DNA of 31,302 nucleotides. It comes from a virus. The stretch lies in the IMG/VR virus record IMGVR_UViG_3300028189_000040, positions 1 through 31,302 of that record. The stretch is one strand, 5' to 3'. Below the pieces are notes generated by a model. That model was not told the DNA's origin and did no database searches. It saw nothing but the letters and a program-made list of their open reading frames with translations. The position numbers and the translations under genes were made by a program. Every line of letters starts with the position of its first letter. Position 1 is the first letter of the stretch. Below, in pieces: positions 1-9,942 of this stretch.

Positions 1-1250
1 GCTAAGGTAGTCCCATCATGATCATGTAATGCACCTGTGTTGAATGAACCAATCGCATTGAATCCTGCACCCCCAACTCCTGGAGATTGTCTCCTAAAGA
101 CATAACAGAGAGGGATAGCGTAAACATACCCATCAACAGTACCTAATGCAGTGGCATCGGCTTCTGAACCATCTCCAGCATACCATAAACCTGTGTCAGT
201 AGAATGTTTACTAAAAGATTTTGTGTTTACAGGAGCACCTTGTGACCCTTGTGCGTAGAGTAATCCATTTTCAAACCCGAAAATCTGATGTGAAAGATTT
301 GTGTTCTGTTGAGTCCTGATACGATACTGAACTTGTATCCTTCGAGTAGAAGATACATTTACATTTGGGTCTTGTATATCATCAGGTAGGTGCGTTGAAG
401 TATCAGATAGTACATTCCCTGCATAATAAACTGTAGTAGCAGAAGGCTTTCCGTCACCATCAGAACCACCAGAAGGTTGTATTTGGATTTCAATCCCTGT
501 AACATCTGAAGAGGCTAAGGTAAAGCTAGCTCCACCAGTATAGTTCCCACTAGCTCCACCATTATGGTTTAGGAATACAAACTCTGTACCTCTAGTTTCG
601 GCAAATGTGGTAACACCATCAACAGTGAGTCCTAACCCTGCCCCACCATGATCATTTATGTATGAAGCCATATTGCGAGCTGTGTGAGCTAGAGAAGCCC
701 CTATTGCAAAAGTAGTGTCCACAGTGAGGACTACATCATTTGCTCCACCACCCTTTTTAAAGGTGAATGTGTCATTAGCTTGGGGGGAAAGTAACTTAAT
801 CCTAGACTTTGACTGCATGGCAGGAGTCACATCTTTTCGCCATACTTCAAGGAAAACAAAATCCCCACGATCACCTGGCCCAGACCCTGCATCTGGTGCT
901 GGTAGGGTGATTTTATTCGTACCATCGGTAGCATTTGTGTTTCGTACATCAATCACTATTCCATTTACCATTGCTTTGAACGGATTAATGATGAAGGTGT
1001 TAGCAGTGAAGTTGCCGTTTAGAGCACCCTCAACATACGGTTTTTCATATGCGAATGAACCCACAGAGTCATCTTCACCTTGATAAGAAATCATTCCACT
1101 TGGGAGGGTGTTTTTCTTATTGAGGATATCTTGGGTGAGGTTAAGTTCACTATCAAGCATGGGTCTCCCAGCTTGATATACAATGGAGTCCCACGCATAA
1201 TTTGTGGGGTCTAAATCTCTACTTGTAGAGGGTAAATACTTTTGTGACAT
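1..1250 (-). CDS. Tail/baseplate appendage-like structural protein, truncated at window edge
   Basis: An open minus-strand frame runs from an ATG at 1250 off the left edge, giving about 416 codons without a stop. The protein starts MSQKYLPSTSRDLDPTNYAW and contains FVFLEVWRKDVTPAMQ and, further on, YVYAIPLCYVFRR. From memory, this pairing of an 'FLEVWR' segment with a later 'Y-A-I-P-L...R-R' segment is common in phage tail or baseplate appendage proteins. The rest is rich in Gly, Asn, Thr and Ser, as expected of a beta-structured virion protein. It lies 15 nt downstream of another structural gene in the same direction and is probably co-transcribed with it. The C-terminus is missing, so the final domain, possibly receptor binding, cannot be judged. 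The role is inferred from composition and neighbours. Confidence 0.6.
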   Translation of the reverse strand, partial: MSQKYLPSTSRDLDPTNYAWDSIVYQAGRPMLDSELNLTQDILNKKNTLPSGMISYQGEDDSVGSFAYEKPYVEGALNGNFTANTFIINPFKAMVNGIVIDVRNTNATDGTNKITLPAPDAGSGPGDRGDFVFLEVWRKDVTPAMQSKSRIKLLSPQANDTFTFKKGGGANDVVLTVDTTFAIGASLAHTARNMASYINDHGGAGLGLTVDGVTTFAETRGTEFVFLNHNGGASGNYTGGASFTLASSDVTGIEIQIQPSGGSDGDGKPSATTVYYAGNVLSDTSTHLPDDIQDPNVNVSSTRRIQVQYRIRTQQNTNLSHQIFGFENGLLYAQGSQGAPVNTKSFSKHSTDTGLWYAGDGSEADATALGTVDGYVYAIPLCYVFRRQSPGVGGAGFNAIGSFNTGALHDHDGTTL

Positions 1251-1265
1251 TACTTAAACCCTCTC

Positions 1266-1907
1266 TTAGAATGTTAAACGCCAAGTAATCGCTAATATAG
1301 ACCCTGCGGGTTTATTGATTACTGGAAAAGTGAGGTAATTTACTAAGATGTCTTTTGCGGTGATGTCTGTAGTCAATGTACGATTAGGAAAAGCATCGGC
1401 TAACTGATCGAAGTCGGCAGGGTCATTTCCTATACCGTCAGTAGTACACATCAACCCCATCTCAGTTAATGCACCAACAGCATCCGAAGCCTCAAATGTA
1501 GTTGTGAAGTCTACGATGTTTGTGGGGACTGAAGCTAGAGAACCGTCAGAGTTTCGATAAACAACACTTGAAAATTCTTTACGATAAAGGGGTGTGTTGA
1601 TAATTCTTTGCCTATAATCAGCGATGTCGGGACTCGCAGTTGATCCCGATGCTCCTGTTCCAACAGCTAACATATCAATGCCACGAAAATTACCCACACC
1701 TAAGTTTTTGGAAAACAAGATAGCGGCTAAAATCCCACCATCTAGTGTGTATATATTTGATTTATCTAAGACGATTTCTTCTTGACCGTCTTTATGTTGG
1801 AGAACCCCAAAAACATCCCCTTTGATTTTAACTCCGATTTCTTCTGAGAAACCTAATCCAAAGTTAATAGCAGTCGTTTTTGGTGGTGGGATTTTCGTGT
1901 GTATCAT
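1266..1907 (-). CDS. Small phage structural (tail-associated) protein
   Basis: This 213-aa protein starts at the ATG at 1907, which has a strong GGAGG Shine-Dalgarno five bases upstream; a longer frame starting at 1958 has no such site. It contains LAVGTGASG near the middle, an ALTEMGLM segment, and ends in a beta-rich stretch (PAGSILAITWRLTF). From memory, the order 'L-A-V-G-T-G', 'A-L-T-E-x-G-L', 'x-I-T-W-x-x-x-F' recurs in small structural proteins beside phage tail fibre genes; I cannot give a precise family. It sits between the 1197-aa protein and the appendage protein, and a copy of the putative late promoter (1960-1977) lies just upstream. No enzymatic motif is visible. Confidence 0.6.
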   Translation of the reverse strand: MIHTKIPPPKTTAINFGLGFSEEIGVKIKGDVFGVLQHKDGQEEIVLDKSNIYTLDGGILAAILFSKNLGVGNFRGIDMLAVGTGASGSTASPDIADYRQRIINTPLYRKEFSSVVYRNSDGSLASVPTNIVDFTTTFEASDAVGALTEMGLMCTTDGIGNDPADFDQLADAFPNRTLTTDITAKDILVNYLTFPVINKPAGSILAITWRLTF

Positions 1908-1959
1908 ATTGTCCTCCAATCTAAAAATTGTGGGGGGGTCTTGTTTACATATTACCAAT

Positions 1960-1977
1960 GTATAAAAGAGTTATTAA
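1960..1977 (-). promoter_or_regulatory. Putative late promoter motif (degenerate copy)
   Basis: The minus strand reads TTAATAACTCTTTTATAC. It matches the exact motif at 29238-29255 at 12 of 18 positions, including TTAATA and TTTAT. It begins at the stop codon of the 1197-aa gene and lies 53 nt before the ATG at 1907. The role is inferred from recurrence. Confidence 0.35.
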
Positions 1978-4900
1978 CTCTCAGTGAATAGTCTTTTATA
2001 CCCGTAGTCATATTCTAAGGGTCTGATAGGATAGTAGTCCGTAGCGGAATAAGTAGTAGTAGTGGTGGTGTGAGTCAACCCTACATTTTCGGTGTCTTTT
2101 GTTGCCCCTGCGTCAGGGTCTGCGACATTACTGATCGTATTTATCTCAACCCCACCAGGATTATTCGTGAATGTGATTTCGTATGTTTCAGTCGTATCAT
2201 CTATGCCACCACCTTGACCTAAGAACTCAACTTCATTCTGATTTGGATACTGAAATGGGTCATTTAAGTTAAACCAAGTATCAGAGAGGTTTACATTTGA
2301 GTTTGAACCTCTGGCTGTAAAACCAAGAAAAGAAGCCCCTCCTGCTGGTGCTCGTTCAAAGAAGACTTCCATATAATAGGTCTCATTAGGTATGTGATTA
2401 AATGAGATATTAGCGTAAGCAGTAGAACTCATTTGATTGTATTCAAGACTTCCAAACCCATTATTCCCTAAGAATCTATATGCAAGTGGAGAGCCATTAG
2501 ATTCTGGTAGTGTTCCCGACACCTGTAAAGCGTCATCTCCATTTGGGTCTTGTATTGGTGTTAGTGTTTGATATTGCTTATCCCCATTAGCATCTATTCG
2601 ATATATGGAGAGGTAGTATACAATATCATTGTTGCCATCTTGGTCAATAAGCATAAAGTACCCAAAGAAGAGATATGTGGGGATCGTGTTTACAGGCACA
2701 CCCCCTGTTAATGTGGATATTGGGCCTAACACATATAGAGTCGGATCTGGGTAAAGAACTTCATCTTGTGTGCATTGCGTATTATATTCACTAGCAAACC
2801 CATCCCTTCCGTCTTCATCTTGCTTAAACTCATACCCTGTAACCTTGTCCTCATAAAAGTCTAGTTCACCCTCTATACCCGATGTTTTAGTGTCTTCCAT
2901 AGAGTATACAGAGCGTATTTGATCGGATACAACACCGTTTTTGTCGTATGCAAGACCTAGAGGGTTCGTCATGTATTCTTCAGGAGTAGACTCCGAGAAG
3001 ACATCTAATTCATTAGTGGAGGTGTGTTTGTAGAACGCTTGACCTTCTGCTAACTTTTCTCCTTTGTACCAATCAAGATCAGAGGAGAATGGGTTAGAAG
3101 AGATACCAGTAATGGTCAGTGTTTTTTCACTTGTTAATCCACTGACTAAGACATGATCTTGATTGAGTGTATAGGCATAAGACACAGCACTACTATCGAC
3201 CACGGAGGTGATGTACGAGGGTCTAAATCCCAAGAGATAAAAAGAAATCTTAGGGTTTGATGTAGTGATGGTTTTCGTAGACGGCTTAAAGACTTGATCT
3301 TGAGTTGCTGTTTGATTGAGTGAGAAGTTATTGAGGGTGTATGTGCTATTAAAGACTAAAGGGTCTGTGATTGTGTTTGCATATAGATTTTGATTTTTTG
3401 TATTGAGCAGGTCGGAGCTACCCGCAGAGTATGTAGCAGTCTTTTGTTCTTGTGTGAAAGGGGTGACAGGTTGTGGTTCATTAAGCACATAAGAGATTGG
3501 GGAGGTTGTCCCAATGACTCTGTTTTGACCTAATAACCCTCTACCAGAGTCGGAGACTTTACGAGCTGGTCTTGTGGCATTGAGGGTCATCTCAAGACTA
3601 TTAAGTTCTCTGAAGCGTCTGATTTCCGATTTGGATTTGGGATATGTGATTGAAACTTTATGTCCCGAACTTATAAGTGGGTTATTATAGTTATTAGCCC
3701 CCACAGTGGTATAAGTCCGATCACTTATACGCATGATCCCATCTTTATCTGAGTATGTATACCAGTTGATAGATTCTAAGAATAGGTTAGAATAAGAGTA
3801 ATCGGGATCTACGAACCCTGCTCCTTTGTCTATTTTTATGGTGATGTCATTCATAGACACAGGCAGTGTGCCTATAGATTTGAGCATATCTTTCACGATA
3901 AAGTTGGGTAGGTTTATAGCGTAGTTGTAGTTTACACCCCATCTAGCCACATCAAAAGTGTTAGTGAAGGTAACTGTCTCGTACTTTAATTCATCTCTAA
4001 CATTCCAAGGAGATGAGTTGTTTTTGAACTTGATCAACCCTTCTTGTTGTATCCTAGAATCTACAGTGATGACAGTCGCTACAAGACCTACCCTATGACC
4101 AGACATCATAGGTTCACGAACAGAATCAAAACTCAAAAGGTATTGACCCAAGTCAGATTTTAACTCACAGAAGTACACTTTATCTTTTAGGAAGATAGGC
4201 TCACCATCATTTAAGGATTGTGTATCACCTGCCCGACCCTCTCTTATACCGTTTTCCTCTATTGGGTACATACTCCCATTAATGATCTCTACATCAGCGA
4301 CATTTATGGGTTTCAGTGAAGAACTCGCACCACGATTCAAATCCCGTATTGTTTTAGTTGTGTATTCTACTCCATCACTACCAGTCATTTTCTGATAGAT
4401 GCCATCTACTGGTTTAATACCACTTTCGACCTCTATGACCCTAAACTTTTGATCTGCTGTGTTGGAGTCATCATCACTGAGGACGAGGTTGTCTGCTACT
4501 TGGACATTAGTCCTCCATACACGAATGGTATTACCAGACGCATACCCATAGAACTCGTCTTCATAAACGCCTTCTCTGGCCCTCCTCATCTCCTCTTGGT
4601 GGAAAGCCCCTAGTGAGAGTCCAACAAGCCCATAGAGAGCATTTTGGTTGTGGTAGACGAGGTTTGTGTCGATGGTGTTTTCTGTGATGATTTGAGCATC
4701 AGTTTGAGCAGGGTCGATACCGAGAATAGGGCTAAACACATCTCCTTTCCCTTTAGAGAGAATAGGTATGTCCTCATCAATGACTGAGGAAACCTCACCT
4801 GTTTTAATGTGAGCGGGTTTGGTTACCCTTAAAACCTTGCGTAAGTTCGTTTGTAATCTTATGATGTTTTTTGGTATGCCGAGATAAACCTCATGGGTGT

Positions 4901-5567
4901 GTGAGTTTCCGTCAGCATCTATATGAGGTTGAATAACACCATCTACGATGTCGTGAGTATGAAGGTCATCACCCCATTTATATTCAAGGGGTTTGTTGGT
5001 AGAACCTAGTCCAGATTCATCAGTGAAGGCAAAGTGTCTGTGTTTTCCAAACACCCCATCTGTGTTGTATTCTGTTGAGGCAAGAATAGAGGACTTGATG
5101 TTAGCGATATAGCCCTCAACCGTATTAAGTATAATAGCATTACCCTCTGCGATGTCCTTCAATACTTCATCGACAGATTTCTTTGTTGCCCCTTGCAAGA
5201 GAGATTCATAAGTTTGTAGTAGAAATGTGATTGTTTCTTCGTGCGTATCCCCAACAGGAACCGAATCCTCATCTGTAAAAATAAGGTACATAAGTCGAGT
5301 GGAAATAAACTCTGCTCTAAGTTGTGTGTATGCTACATCTTCTAAGTTATCTAAAGTATCAACTAACAGTTCTGCGAGTAATCTACCGACACCCTCATAA
5401 ATGATTCTGTGATTCGGCCCATAACTACGAGTAAAGTAGTTTGAGGCAGTCCCGAAGGACATGGAGTCCACTATTTTATTAGTGAGTATGTCCTCTATCA
5501 GTCGTCTAGGGTAAGACTTTGAGTTAAGATTTTCTCTATTTGTGCGAGGGTCGAAATCATAAACCAT
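1974..5567 (-). CDS. Large tail/baseplate structural protein, 1197 aa
   Basis: This long minus-strand gene starts at the ATG at 5567; the A is shared with the TAA stop of the baseplate J gene (TAATG), so the two are translationally coupled. The N-terminal 150 residues look helical. Near residues 175-230 there is a His-rich stretch (KHRHF, DDLHTHDIVDG, NSHTHEVYLG) that could bind metal, as His clusters do in some trimeric tail fibres and spikes. The rest is rich in Thr, Ser, Asn and Tyr with little hydrophobic clustering, typical of a beta-rich virion protein. Its place directly after a gp47/J-like gene suggests a baseplate wedge or fibre-attachment protein (a gp6/gp7/gp10-like position), but I recognise no family. 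Confidence 0.65.
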   Translation of the reverse strand: MVYDFDPRTNRENLNSKSYPRRLIEDILTNKIVDSMSFGTASNYFTRSYGPNHRIIYEGVGRLLAELLVDTLDNLEDVAYTQLRAEFISTRLMYLIFTDEDSVPVGDTHEETITFLLQTYESLLQGATKKSVDEVLKDIAEGNAIILNTVEGYIANIKSSILASTEYNTDGVFGKHRHFAFTDESGLGSTNKPLEYKWGDDLHTHDIVDGVIQPHIDADGNSHTHEVYLGIPKNIIRLQTNLRKVLRVTKPAHIKTGEVSSVIDEDIPILSKGKGDVFSPILGIDPAQTDAQIITENTIDTNLVYHNQNALYGLVGLSLGAFHQEEMRRAREGVYEDEFYGYASGNTIRVWRTNVQVADNLVLSDDDSNTADQKFRVIEVESGIKPVDGIYQKMTGSDGVEYTTKTIRDLNRGASSSLKPINVADVEIINGSMYPIEENGIREGRAGDTQSLNDGEPIFLKDKVYFCELKSDLGQYLLSFDSVREPMMSGHRVGLVATVITVDSRIQQEGLIKFKNNSSPWNVRDELKYETVTFTNTFDVARWGVNYNYAINLPNFIVKDMLKSIGTLPVSMNDITIKIDKGAGFVDPDYSYSNLFLESINWYTYSDKDGIMRISDRTYTTVGANNYNNPLISSGHKVSITYPKSKSEIRRFRELNSLEMTLNATRPARKVSDSGRGLLGQNRVIGTTSPISYVLNEPQPVTPFTQEQKTATYSAGSSDLLNTKNQNLYANTITDPLVFNSTYTLNNFSLNQTATQDQVFKPSTKTITTSNPKISFYLLGFRPSYITSVVDSSAVSYAYTLNQDHVLVSGLTSEKTLTITGISSNPFSSDLDWYKGEKLAEGQAFYKHTSTNELDVFSESTPEEYMTNPLGLAYDKNGVVSDQIRSVYSMEDTKTSGIEGELDFYEDKVTGYEFKQDEDGRDGFASEYNTQCTQDEVLYPDPTLYVLGPISTLTGGVPVNTIPTYLFFGYFMLIDQDGNNDIVYYLSIYRIDANGDKQYQTLTPIQDPNGDDALQVSGTLPESNGSPLAYRFLGNNGFGSLEYNQMSSTAYANISFNHIPNETYYMEVFFERAPAGGASFLGFTARGSNSNVNLSDTWFNLNDPFQYPNQNEVEFLGQGGGIDDTTETYEITFTNNPGGVEINTISNVADPDAGATKDTENVGLTHTTTTTTYSATDYYPIRPLEYDYGYKRLFTES

Positions 5568-8500
5568 TATCTTCTCTCCTCTTCGTAGGTGAAGCTGAGA
5601 TCCCCTACTTGGAAATAGCTGAACCTGTTAACCCTAATCTCACCAACTACCCCAGTCCCATCACCACAAGTATAATTGATTTCAATGACATAATCTGAAG
5701 GAGTTTCTCCCAAAGGTAATGACAGCATAAGTTTTCGAGTGGAGTTTGGTATCTCGGTGAGGACTCCACCCGTATTGATATAGGCTTTTTCTAAACCTAC
5801 GATGCTACCTTTCGTGCCGATCCAGTTTGTTGATACTTCTCTTTGACCAACCGAAAGGGTGTCGATTTGTTTACTGTTCAAAAACACCCTAGCGTTTGAC
5901 CCTCCACTTGAAGCAGGAACATGGTCTAACTGAACATCCATGAGCCATACTTTGTGGCTAGAACTTGTAAACTCTGAGACTTCCACGGGTATGGTTGGGG
6001 TTACTTTTTCACGAAGAATCTGATCACCCTGTGATAAAGAGAGTTCAGTTAAAGGAACAGAGACATAAGATACCCCTTGAACAGAGTCTATCTCCCGAAT
6101 GAAATCGGAGGGGTATAAACTACCACCTAATGAGGTTTCTGTTATTCTGTTGAACAGAGCGGATTTGAGAATGGAGTCCACGCTAGTAGCTGATGCTCCT
6201 TGCTCTAAGTAAACAAGACCTTTCACATTAACTCGTACTGGGGTTACTTCTTTTATGAGGACATCAGCACCCATGTGCTTTTGCTCATCTACTTCTATTT
6301 GTAGGTTTGAAACAACAAGGTTTGTCTGATAGGTGACAGTGATGTTTTCAAGAAACTCATAGTCAACCAAGACTGTTTGACTCGATGAGATTTCACTTGA
6401 AGTAGTTCTCCTAATCATTGTGAGATCATCATTTACTTCGATCACATAATCGGGGCTAGCGGAGGTAAGGGGGCTTGCGAAAGTATTCCCGTTTGAATCT
6501 TTGGCTACAATTGAGGTGATATCGATACCTCGATTTAAGAGGGTTTCGGCATACAATTCATTGAGTGTATGTGTTTCTCCTGTGACCTCAATGATTTTTT
6601 CTAGCCCGTCATTGTCAATAATGATGTAGTCTTGAGCTTTTGAAGATTGCCCTTGAACGAGAGGGTCTTCGGTTTTATAGAAAGTATATGGCAAGTCAGT
6701 ATTATCTGCTTTGCGTACAGAGATAACGGATTTAGCGGGTTGCTTGTTGAGTATGATTTTATTCGTCACCTCTGTTCGATAGTCTCCCAATATGATGTCA
6801 GTCATGCGATATGTGGGTTGAGGGATATCTGGATCGAGGATGAGGATCTTCCCCTCTGATATGGTAGCACCAGTAAGATCGAAGAACTCGCCATTGGTTT
6901 GGTTTTTAAGTCCAAAGGTATTAGTTCGGTCAATCATTTTAAACAGTGGATTTTCTATGGTGGCATCAGAGGCTTGGAACTTATACGCACCCTCCCTTTG
7001 AATCGGGATGAATCTTGATCCTTTTCTTGCTTTGTAAGAGGGTGCGTACACATCAGTAACTTTGCTTAGGATTTCTCCTCTAACCCAAATGTCTACTTTG
7101 CCCCCTTGACCATTATCCCGAATCATATATGGACTATCAGCGTCTATGACATCATACCCTACTACACCAGCAGATTCTCTGGCTACTCTTTCGTATCCTG
7201 CTTTCGTACCTACATCAACAGAGGAGATGTAAGTCATCGCTCTTGTCATCATTTCTTGGTTTGTTTCTCTACTAGACCCACCGAATGTAGGGGCGTTGTT
7301 ACTCACACTTAATCCTAGTGGAGCACCCGATATGATTTGTCCTGATGTTAGATTTCCACTCAGCCCTGCTGTATCTGCTTGTATCGGTAAGGTGACCTCA
7401 TATCTGCGTGTGATTGGATTGTAAAAGTTTGGGGCTTCGGAAACAGAGATAATACCTTCTTGGAGAGTCCTAAATCTCACACCATTACCAGAGATGATTT
7501 GTCCAATGGGTACAATCAGATCAAAAGTAGGTAGAGACCTAGAGAAAAAGGTAGCCTCACCTCTAGCCACTTGTCCAGATGTTCTAATAATGCCTAGATT
7601 TGATGCTAAACGATCAAAGCAAATGTCGATAAGGTTTTGTACCTGTGTATCGGTATCAAGGAAGTAAGCCTCTTTTAAGAGCTGTTTATAGCTTGAGTTG
7701 GCTACATAAAGAGACTCACCCAACCCTGTGGGGTCGTCTATGTCATTTAATGAAACAAAGTTGGTCGCTTTGTAGCAGAAGTCTAAGAGGACTCTCATGC
7801 GAGAGATCTCTGACACTACTGGGTCTATAAATAAATCTCTCACAGCAGACCCTGCATGAACACTCGCTGTGGAATCAGCGTCATAGATAGCAGAAATCAT
7901 ACTCTCTGTGAGTTGTGAGTCAGTCACATTCGGGAGGGTGGTATTGACAAGCTGTAAGTTAATAGGAGCAGAACCTACTTCAACACTAAAGGTTGATTCC
8001 ACCGATTGGTTATCAACAACCTTAACTGATGTAATCACATAATAAAGAGGTGTGTTGGCATTAAGAGAAGTAAACTCACCTATGTCTACCGTATTTGCTG
8101 AGTCAGGAGTAAGACGATTGTGTTTGAAAGAAACCTTTGTTTCTAGCTCGATTGAGGAAACATTTGTAGCGAATCGTAATCGACTAACACTTTCGGCAAT
8201 TTCTTGTGTGCCTATATCATTCCATGTGGTGTTCTGTAAGGCTTTTATCGTAAGGACATTTGGGTCTTCTTCGATGGTGTCAAGATCACTTGAGAAATCG
8301 ACAATCGAAGTGACTTTTTCAGATTTAGACCCATAGGTGATAGGGTCTATAGGTATCTTGTTAACTTGTTGATACCCATTCCCTCCCCCACTAGTTCTTG
8401 ATGCGTACACATTATAAGAACTAATCTCCGAGTCTGTATGTACCCAGCTAAGAACTACATTATCATCTGCTCGTTCTGCTTTTATGTTTAAGGGTGGTGT

Positions 8501-8845
8501 CGGTCTATTTGTATTTGAGTCTATGCTAGAAATGACAATGAGTGTAAGTGAAGTCGTGTTGTTATTCAGACTGTCAGTTGCTGTGACTAGGAAGTTGTTA
8601 GCCCCTTGATTTAAGTCTATCCCTTCGGTCGTATTTGGGTCTGGAAATGTCCATGCCCCATTGCTGATTTCGATGTCAGCGTCTACTCCAACAGAAGTGA
8701 ATACTTCACCTAAGAACGATACATTGATTTGATCAAACCCCTCAACAAGACCATGAATGAATACTTCTTCTTTATCTGTTGAATAACTTGTTGAATCTGA
8801 TGTGCTTACCCCATCTGGTTTTACTACTTTTAAGATATAACTCAT
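5567..8845 (-). CDS. Baseplate J/gp47-like protein with N-terminal Ig-like and FnIII domains
   Basis: This 1092-aa protein is likely a wedge component of a contractile-tail baseplate. Residues ~25-107 resemble an Ig-like fold, with alternating beta segments and GANNFLVTATDS. Residues ~114-290 look like a fibronectin III domain (PTPPLNIKAERADDNVVLSW and SYNVYASR), possibly with an insertion. Residues ~420-640 carry the baseplate J signature: VARGEATF, an IPIGQ-like segment (IVPIGQIISGNGVRF), ETNQEMMTRAM and VGTKAGYERVARESAGV. The start overlaps the stop of the gp25-like gene as ATGA, and the stop overlaps the next start as TAATG. J proteins are often shorter, so the N-terminal adhesin-like domains and the long C-terminus are additions. 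Confidence 0.85.
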   Translation of the reverse strand: MSYILKVVKPDGVSTSDSTSYSTDKEEVFIHGLVEGFDQINVSFLGEVFTSVGVDADIEISNGAWTFPDPNTTEGIDLNQGANNFLVTATDSLNNNTTSLTLIVISSIDSNTNRPTPPLNIKAERADDNVVLSWVHTDSEISSYNVYASRTSGGGNGYQQVNKIPIDPITYGSKSEKVTSIVDFSSDLDTIEEDPNVLTIKALQNTTWNDIGTQEIAESVSRLRFATNVSSIELETKVSFKHNRLTPDSANTVDIGEFTSLNANTPLYYVITSVKVVDNQSVESTFSVEVGSAPINLQLVNTTLPNVTDSQLTESMISAIYDADSTASVHAGSAVRDLFIDPVVSEISRMRVLLDFCYKATNFVSLNDIDDPTGLGESLYVANSSYKQLLKEAYFLDTDTQVQNLIDICFDRLASNLGIIRTSGQVARGEATFFSRSLPTFDLIVPIGQIISGNGVRFRTLQEGIISVSEAPNFYNPITRRYEVTLPIQADTAGLSGNLTSGQIISGAPLGLSVSNNAPTFGGSSRETNQEMMTRAMTYISSVDVGTKAGYERVARESAGVVGYDVIDADSPYMIRDNGQGGKVDIWVRGEILSKVTDVYAPSYKARKGSRFIPIQREGAYKFQASDATIENPLFKMIDRTNTFGLKNQTNGEFFDLTGATISEGKILILDPDIPQPTYRMTDIILGDYRTEVTNKIILNKQPAKSVISVRKADNTDLPYTFYKTEDPLVQGQSSKAQDYIIIDNDGLEKIIEVTGETHTLNELYAETLLNRGIDITSIVAKDSNGNTFASPLTSASPDYVIEVNDDLTMIRRTTSSEISSSQTVLVDYEFLENITVTYQTNLVVSNLQIEVDEQKHMGADVLIKEVTPVRVNVKGLVYLEQGASATSVDSILKSALFNRITETSLGGSLYPSDFIREIDSVQGVSYVSVPLTELSLSQGDQILREKVTPTIPVEVSEFTSSSHKVWLMDVQLDHVPASSGGSNARVFLNSKQIDTLSVGQREVSTNWIGTKGSIVGLEKAYINTGGVLTEIPNSTRKLMLSLPLGETPSDYVIEINYTCGDGTGVVGEIRVNRFSYFQVGDLSFTYEEERR

Positions 8846-9882
8846 GTCAAACTCCCATCTAATGAAATGCTACCTGGTACTTCAAAGACTATATTTACAC
8901 TCACTTGACGGTTAGCACCACTGCGAACAACCACATTACATAATAACGCTGTCGCATTGTTATTGAGTGCAGAAACTTCCACAGACTGAACGCTCATTAG
9001 TCTTTCTTCTTGGCTAAGGTATTGTACCCTCTTGAGGTCTTGTTGGATCTTCTGCAACTTATCAAGAGCCTGTTGTACGCTTAACCTTAAAGACACACCA
9101 ACAGAGGCATTGTTTTTTTTGCCTATAAGTCGATTAGCGTTTGACCCATACCAAGCGTGATAAGGATTCGATCCTATCTCGGTCAATAATGCTTTTGCCA
9201 CATTTTGATACAGTAAATTGGTGTCACTAATCTTTTGAATGTTTCCGTCAGAAGCAAACCTAAAGTCGTTTTCTACACCTGTCCCACCACATCTCCTACA
9301 GTATACTTTCTCGGTAGTGTACGATATTTCTAACAACCCTTCAGGTTCAAGGTTTTTTTGAAACTGTATATCGTGTCCATTAATTCTTGATACTAAACCC
9401 CAAGGTGGGGTGAGCTTCTTTGTTTTAACAACTTGCTTTTGTTTCTTGAACCCTAGAGTTTTTAAGAGACTACCTGTAAGGGTAAAACCAACCCCTAGCT
9501 CTTGGTCAGAAAACCTCAACGCCTTTGAGGATGTTTCTTCAACTACGATTGACCCAAGCACACCCTGTATCTCGGTGATTAAAGTCTTTGAGTTATAAAT
9601 CTTCGTAGGTAAGGTGATTGTGTTTGAGTACCCCTCTGTTGTAGTGATCGTCAGTACATTAGATGTTTTACGAACCCTAAAAGGAGATACATTAGGGGAG
9701 GTGATTGTAGATTCTCTGTTATTACCCTTTGGGTTGAGAACAACACCATCTCTTTTTATCTCTACAAGACCTTCTCCGTTAATTGGAGATGAAGGCATTA
9801 TATAGATACCGTTTTGAAGACCTACCCTCTCATATCGAGTATAATGAGGGCAAGCATAAGAAATCTGTAAATCTTCGCTCAT
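8842..9882 (-). CDS. Baseplate wedge gp25-like protein with Cys-motif N-terminal extension
   Basis: This protein has 346 aa, much longer than a typical gp25 (about 130 aa). Residues ~220-335 resemble the GPW/gp25 fold: LLYQNVAKALLTEIGSNPYH followed by WYGSNANRLIG, a helical pair (LRLSVQQALDKLQ) and a closing strand with VRSGANRQVSVNIVF. In T4, gp25 helps form the inner baseplate that starts sheath assembly. The ~200-residue N-terminal part is beta-rich and ends with CRRCGGTG near residue 195, a zinc-knuckle-like motif. Its neighbour downstream is the J/gp47-like gene, the classic gp25-J order. The ATG at 9882 follows a GGTGATAAT leader and a small hairpin. Confidence 0.75.
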   Translation of the reverse strand: MSEDLQISYACPHYTRYERVGLQNGIYIMPSSPINGEGLVEIKRDGVVLNPKGNNRESTITSPNVSPFRVRKTSNVLTITTTEGYSNTITLPTKIYNSKTLITEIQGVLGSIVVEETSSKALRFSDQELGVGFTLTGSLLKTLGFKKQKQVVKTKKLTPPWGLVSRINGHDIQFQKNLEPEGLLEISYTTEKVYCRRCGGTGVENDFRFASDGNIQKISDTNLLYQNVAKALLTEIGSNPYHAWYGSNANRLIGKKNNASVGVSLRLSVQQALDKLQKIQQDLKRVQYLSQEERLMSVQSVEVSALNNNATALLCNVVVRSGANRQVSVNIVFEVPGSISLDGSLT

Positions 9883-9896
9883 ATTATCACCAGCAA

Positions 9897-9917
9897 TCTA
9901 GTGGGTTATTTACTAGA
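9897..9917 (-). promoter_or_regulatory. 5'-leader hairpin before the gp25-like gene
   Basis: On the minus strand a perfect 6-bp stem (TCTAGT / ACTAGA) with a 9-nt loop lies between the putative late promoter (9926-9939) and the ATG at 9882. There is no U-tract after it, so it is more likely a 5'-end mRNA structure than a terminator. Confidence 0.35.
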
Positions 9918-9925
9918 CAACCAAT

Positions 9926-9939
9926 GATAAATAAACTAT
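9926..9939 (-). promoter_or_regulatory. Putative late promoter motif (near-exact copy)
   Basis: The minus strand reads ATAGTTTATTTATC, 13 of 14 identical to the two exact copies at 16661-16678 and 29238-29255. It is 44 nt upstream of the gp25-like start, in the gap after the 768-aa gene, and would drive the gp25-J-wedge operon. Confidence 0.5.
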
Positions 9940-9942
9940 AGA

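Noticed and set aside
715-1083. 122-codon plus-strand open frame
   Set aside because: It lies wholly antisense to the long minus-strand structural gene, whose protein is clearly virion-like; similar antisense frames in other genes were left out too.
4320-4360. GATTCAAATCC, similar to a tRNA T-arm
   Set aside because: It is inside the 1197-aa gene, with no matching acceptor or anticodon arms nearby. No tRNA was seen anywhere in the window.
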